Assembly (NCBI GenBank): GCA_963735005.1
Contig: CAVTJA010000006.1
Location: 124,001-188,000, forward strand
Direction of reading: 5' to 3'
DNA length: 64,000 bases
Source: WTKG01 sp963735005
GTDB lineage: Bacteria > Actinomycetota > Actinomycetes > Actinomycetales > Demequinaceae
The notes beneath the pieces are model-generated. The model was not told the DNA's origin. It saw nothing but the letters and a program-made list of their open reading frames with translations, and searched no databases. The stretch's first letter is position 1. Every line of letters begins with the position of its first letter. A program made the position numbers and the translations under genes. Positions 61,276-64,000 of the stretch are shown in pieces.

Positions 61276-62140
61276 TTAGTTGACCGTGTAACGGTCAACG
61301 CTGGGTGCGACGGCCGGCGGCAACACAGTGCCGGCAGTCTTTGCCCACGCGTCCGCCCACGTGCCGTCGGCGAAGCTCTCCTCGAGAACGTCGTTGATCC
61401 AGTTCCGGAATTCGTCGTCGGTTCGCGCCAGGCCAATGCCGTACGGCTCGGTCGTGAACGGCTCTCCGACCACCTTGAACTCGTCAGGGTTTTCGGCGAC
61501 GTATCCCGCGAGGATCACGTTGTCAGTCGTGACGACGTCGACCTGCCCGTTGCGCAGCGGCTCAAGGCAGTCCGTGTAGGCGCCAAACACCACGAGCTTC
61601 GCGTCCGGGTAGTTCGTGCGAATGTTTTCCGCAGGCGTCGAGCCCTCCACGGAGCACACGTTCTTGCCCGCAAGGTCCTCGGGTCCATTGATGTCGTCCG
61701 TCCCGACCAGCGTCATCAGCGCCTGGCCAGCCGAGTAGTACGGGCCCGCGAACGAGACCGTCTCCTTGCGGCTGTCGTTGATCGTGTACGTCGCGATGAC
61801 GATGTCGACCGTCCCGTCCTGAATGAACTTCTCGCGGTTCGCTGACACGGTCTCGACCCACTTGATCTTGTCGGGCGCAGATGCCGAGCTTGCCCGCGAT
61901 GATCTTGCCGATCTCGACGTCGAAGCCCTCGGGAACGCCGCTCGGCGCAAGGAGGCCAAACAGCGGCTGGTCGAACTTGGTGCCGATGGTGATGGTGCCA
62001 GCGTCGGCCAGCTCACGCATCGTCGAGCCCTCCGGGAAAGACGCCGGGTCGACATTCGAGGTGCCGCCGGACGACGAACATGCGCTGAGAGTCAGCATGG
62101 CCGCCGCGAGGAGCGCACCAACTTTCAAGGTTGTCTTCAT
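61276..62140 (-). CDS. gluB: Glutamate-type ABC transporter substrate-binding lipoprotein (one apparent frameshift)
   Basis: A family 3 solute-binding lipoprotein with lipobox LSAC (Cys21), then an amino-acid-binding domain (FDVEIGKIIAGKLGI, later IATYTINDSRKETVSFAGPY). The frame breaks at 61879: deleting one base after LGI joins it to APDKIKWVETVSANREKF and gives a 287-residue protein of normal length. Start ATG 62140 after GAGGAAAGAG. Ligand glutamate or glutamine is inferred from the gluABCD order. It lies between gluA and gluC. Confidence 0.88.
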
Positions 62141-62190
62141 CTCTTTCCTCCAATCGGGGGCCCGCCGAGTTGCGGGGTCCCCAGACGCCA

Positions 62191-62961
62191 CTAGTGCGTC
62201 AAGATCTTGGACAGGAAGTCCTTCGCTCGTGCGGACTTCGGCTTGGTGAAGAAGACCTCGGGAGAGGCCTCCTCGATGATCTGGCCCGCGTCCATGAACA
62301 CCACCCGGTTCGCCGCCCTGCGCGCGAAGCCCATCTCGTGGGTGACCACGATCATCGTCATGCCTTCCTTGGCGAGGTCGGTCATGACATCGAGGACCTC
62401 GTTGATCATTTCGGGATCAAGGGCCGAGGTGGGCTCGTCGAAGAGCATGACTTTGGGCTGCATAGCGAGGGACCGGGCGATGGCAACCCGCTGTTGCTGG
62501 CCGCCGGACAACTGGGCCGGGTACTTGTCCGCCTGCTGAGCCACGCCGACGCGCTCGAGCAAGGACATGGCAAGCTCGCGGGCCTCGGACTTTGGGGTGC
62601 GCTTCACCTTGGTGGGGCCGAGCATCACGTTTTCGAGGATGGTCTTGTGCGCAAAGAGGTTGAAGGACTGGAAGACCATGCCGACGTCGGCCCGCAACCG
62701 CGCGAGCGCCTTGCCCTCCTGCGGCACGGGCACGCCGTCGATCGCGATCTCGCCGGAGTCGATCGTCTCAAGCCGGTTGATGGTGCGGCAGAGCGTGGAC
62801 TTGCCGGACCCCGAGGGCCCAATCACGACGACGACCTCACCCTGGGCAACGCTCAGGTTGATGTCCTGCAACACGTGCAACTCGCCGAACCACTTGTTCA
62901 CAGCGGTCATCGAGACGAGGGGAATCTGTGCCGCTGAACGTGCCTGTGAGTTCTTGGCCAT
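62191..62961 (-). CDS. gluA: Glutamate-type ABC transporter ATP-binding protein
   Basis: A 256-residue ATPase. Walker A GPSGSGKST, signature LSGGQQQR, Walker B VMLFDEPTSALDPE and the H-loop VTHEMGF are intact. These are the polar-amino-acid importer variants. Start ATG 62961; an in-frame ATG at 63033 would overlap ribF. It is the first gene of gluABCD and lies 32 bases downstream of ribF. Confidence 0.93.
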   Translation of the reverse strand: MAKNSQARSAAQIPLVSMTAVNKWFGELHVLQDINLSVAQGEVVVVIGPSGSGKSTLCRTINRLETIDSGEIAIDGVPVPQEGKALARLRADVGMVFQSFNLFAHKTILENVMLGPTKVKRTPKSEARELAMSLLERVGVAQQADKYPAQLSGGQQQRVAIARSLAMQPKVMLFDEPTSALDPEMINEVLDVMTDLAKEGMTMIVVTHEMGFARRAANRVVFMDAGQIIEEASPEVFFTKPKSARAKDFLSKILTH

Positions 62962-62993
62962 TCTTTGACCATAGACTTCCCGGCCGGAAATTG

Positions 62994-63980
62994 TCAGGCC
63001 GAAGGGAACAATCCGATAACGTTCCTGCACCACGCGACGTCCTCGGCGAGCGCGGCCGCAAGCGCCTCCATGGAGCCGAAGTCGAGCATCGGCCGGCGGT
63101 AGTCGACGAAGTCGAGCGCGACCGTCGCCCCGTAGAGGTCGAGGTCGCGGTCGATCACGTGTGCCTCGCAGCGAAGCTCGTTGCCACCGACGGTGTAGTT
63201 GAATCCGAGACTCACGGCGGAGGGGAGGGGCTCACCCACCACGGAAGAGCCCTCGCCGTTCGGCCCAGTTTCGAGCACGGTGAGCAGGCCCGCATAGACG
63301 CCGTGACCGGGAATCATGCCCGCGGTGATGTCGAGGTTCGCGGTGGGGAATCCAAGGTCGCGGCCGAGCGCGTCGCCGTGCACGACGGTTCCCCGCAGTC
63401 GGTGCGGGCGTCCAAGCACCTGCGCCGCCTCGGCCACACGGCTGGCGGTGAGCAGCTCGCGCACCCACGTGCTCGACCATGGCCGGCCATCCGGGCCGTC
63501 GCCCGCCGCCGCCTTGTCGACGATGTGGACGTCAAACCCGAGGGCCTCCCCCAGCGCCACCATGGTGGAGGCATCGCCGGAGTTACCAGAGCCAAACTTG
63601 GTGTCCGCGCCGATGACGACGACGGCGGCACCGAGACCGTCCACGAGGTAGTCGCGCACGAACCGCTCGGGGCCCTGCGCCGCGAACTCGAGCGAGTACG
63701 GCTGCACGAGCACCGCGTCGAGCCCTGTCGCGGCGAGTCGCTCAACGCGGTCATCGATGCCGGTGATCAGCACGGGCGGATCCTCGGGACGATGCACGGC
63801 GAGCGGGTGGGGATCGAACGTCATCGCGACCGACCGCCGGCCTGCGTCGGCCGCGTCGGCTACCATCGCGGACAGCAGCGCCTGGTGGCCGCGGTGCACG
63901 CCGTCGAAGTTTCCGAGCGTGACGACTGTTGGCCCGAAATCCGCCGGGACCTCGGCGAGAGAATGCCACACGTGCGTCAT
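62994..63980 (-). CDS. ribF: Bifunctional riboflavin kinase / FAD synthetase
   Basis: A 328-residue enzyme making FMN and then FAD. The N-terminal adenylyltransferase half shows GNFDGVHRGHQ (HxGH-like motif) near residue 23, and the C-terminal kinase half shows the GFPTANLD flavokinase signature. Length is typical. Start ATG 63980 lies 20 bases from the window edge, so the upstream gene (usually truB) is not visible. FAD is the cofactor of ThyX encoded at 42851. Confidence 0.95.
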   Translation of the reverse strand: MTHVWHSLAEVPADFGPTVVTLGNFDGVHRGHQALLSAMVADAADAGRRSVAMTFDPHPLAVHRPEDPPVLITGIDDRVERLAATGLDAVLVQPYSLEFAAQGPERFVRDYLVDGLGAAVVVIGADTKFGSGNSGDASTMVALGEALGFDVHIVDKAAAGDGPDGRPWSSTWVRELLTASRVAEAAQVLGRPHRLRGTVVHGDALGRDLGFPTANLDITAGMIPGHGVYAGLLTVLETGPNGEGSSVVGEPLPSAVSLGFNYTVGGNELRCEAHVIDRDLDLYGATVALDFVDYRRPMLDFGSMEALAAALAEDVAWCRNVIGLFPSA

Positions 63981-64000
63981 ACCGCCGCCCCCTCGAACAC

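Noticed and set aside
1..64000. tRNA or rRNA genes, CRISPR arrays, insertion sequences, integrase genes
   Set aside because: I looked for T-loop-like sequences, regularly spaced direct repeats and transposase motifs and found none that hold up; the one T-loop-like string (near 12612) is inside dapF.

Overview
The window is a chromosomal segment of a high-GC Gram-positive bacterium (Actinobacteria, most likely order Micrococcales; the genus cannot be fixed by eye). Evidence: strong GC bias at third codon positions, frequent GTG starts, a DUF3046 gene and a ClgR-like regulator beside recA, SOS boxes of the TCGAAC-N4-GTTCGA type, and the conserved blocks dinG-hflX-dapF-miaA-miaB-rny-recX-recA and ribF/rpsO/pnp/M16 peptidase/dapB.

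Left part (1-26.6 kb): cspA, a PAC2 protein, a HelD/HelR helicase, a secreted metzincin, serA and nrdR lead into an SOS and housekeeping block. lexA diverges from a LysM cell-wall protein across three SOS boxes, and recA has its own box. Between lie dinG, hflX, a methyltransferase, dapF, miaA, miaB, RNase Y and recX. Next come DUF3046, a ClgR-like regulator, pncC, pgsA, a CapA-like protein, a PAS-GGDEF-EAL protein and ftsK.

Middle part (26.6-43.6 kb): a LacI repressor faces a sugar ABC importer plus a GH127 beta-L-arabinofuranosidase, apparently a substrate-induced arabinoside operon. Three unknown membrane proteins, RNase J, dapA and an ECF sigma/membrane-protein pair follow. Then comes the most unusual stretch, 39.3-43.6 kb. 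A translationally coupled operon (secreted protein, lipoprotein, trypsin-like protein lacking the usual catalytic Asp) lies between an intact lipoprotein-thyX pair and a decayed second copy of that pair, in the same orientation.

Right part (43.6-64 kb): two GNAT acetyltransferases, a small RTX-like secreted protein, dapB and an M16 peptidase. These are followed by a DUF4914 P-loop protein, a lipoprotein, small membrane proteins and a second GGDEF-EAL protein preceded by a 36-residue peptide gene. pnp, DUF1761, an AraC regulator, an alpha/beta hydrolase, rpsO, a glutamate-type ABC importer (gluABCD) and ribF complete the window. Accessory genes split what is usually a compact ribF-rpsO-pnp-M16-dapB block.

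At least six otherwise conserved genes (dinG, hflX, GH127, a membrane protein, a GNAT and gluB) carry single-base frame breaks that one or two edits repair. This looks more like indel errors in the assembly than like gene decay. No tRNA, rRNA, CRISPR array or insertion sequence was recognised.
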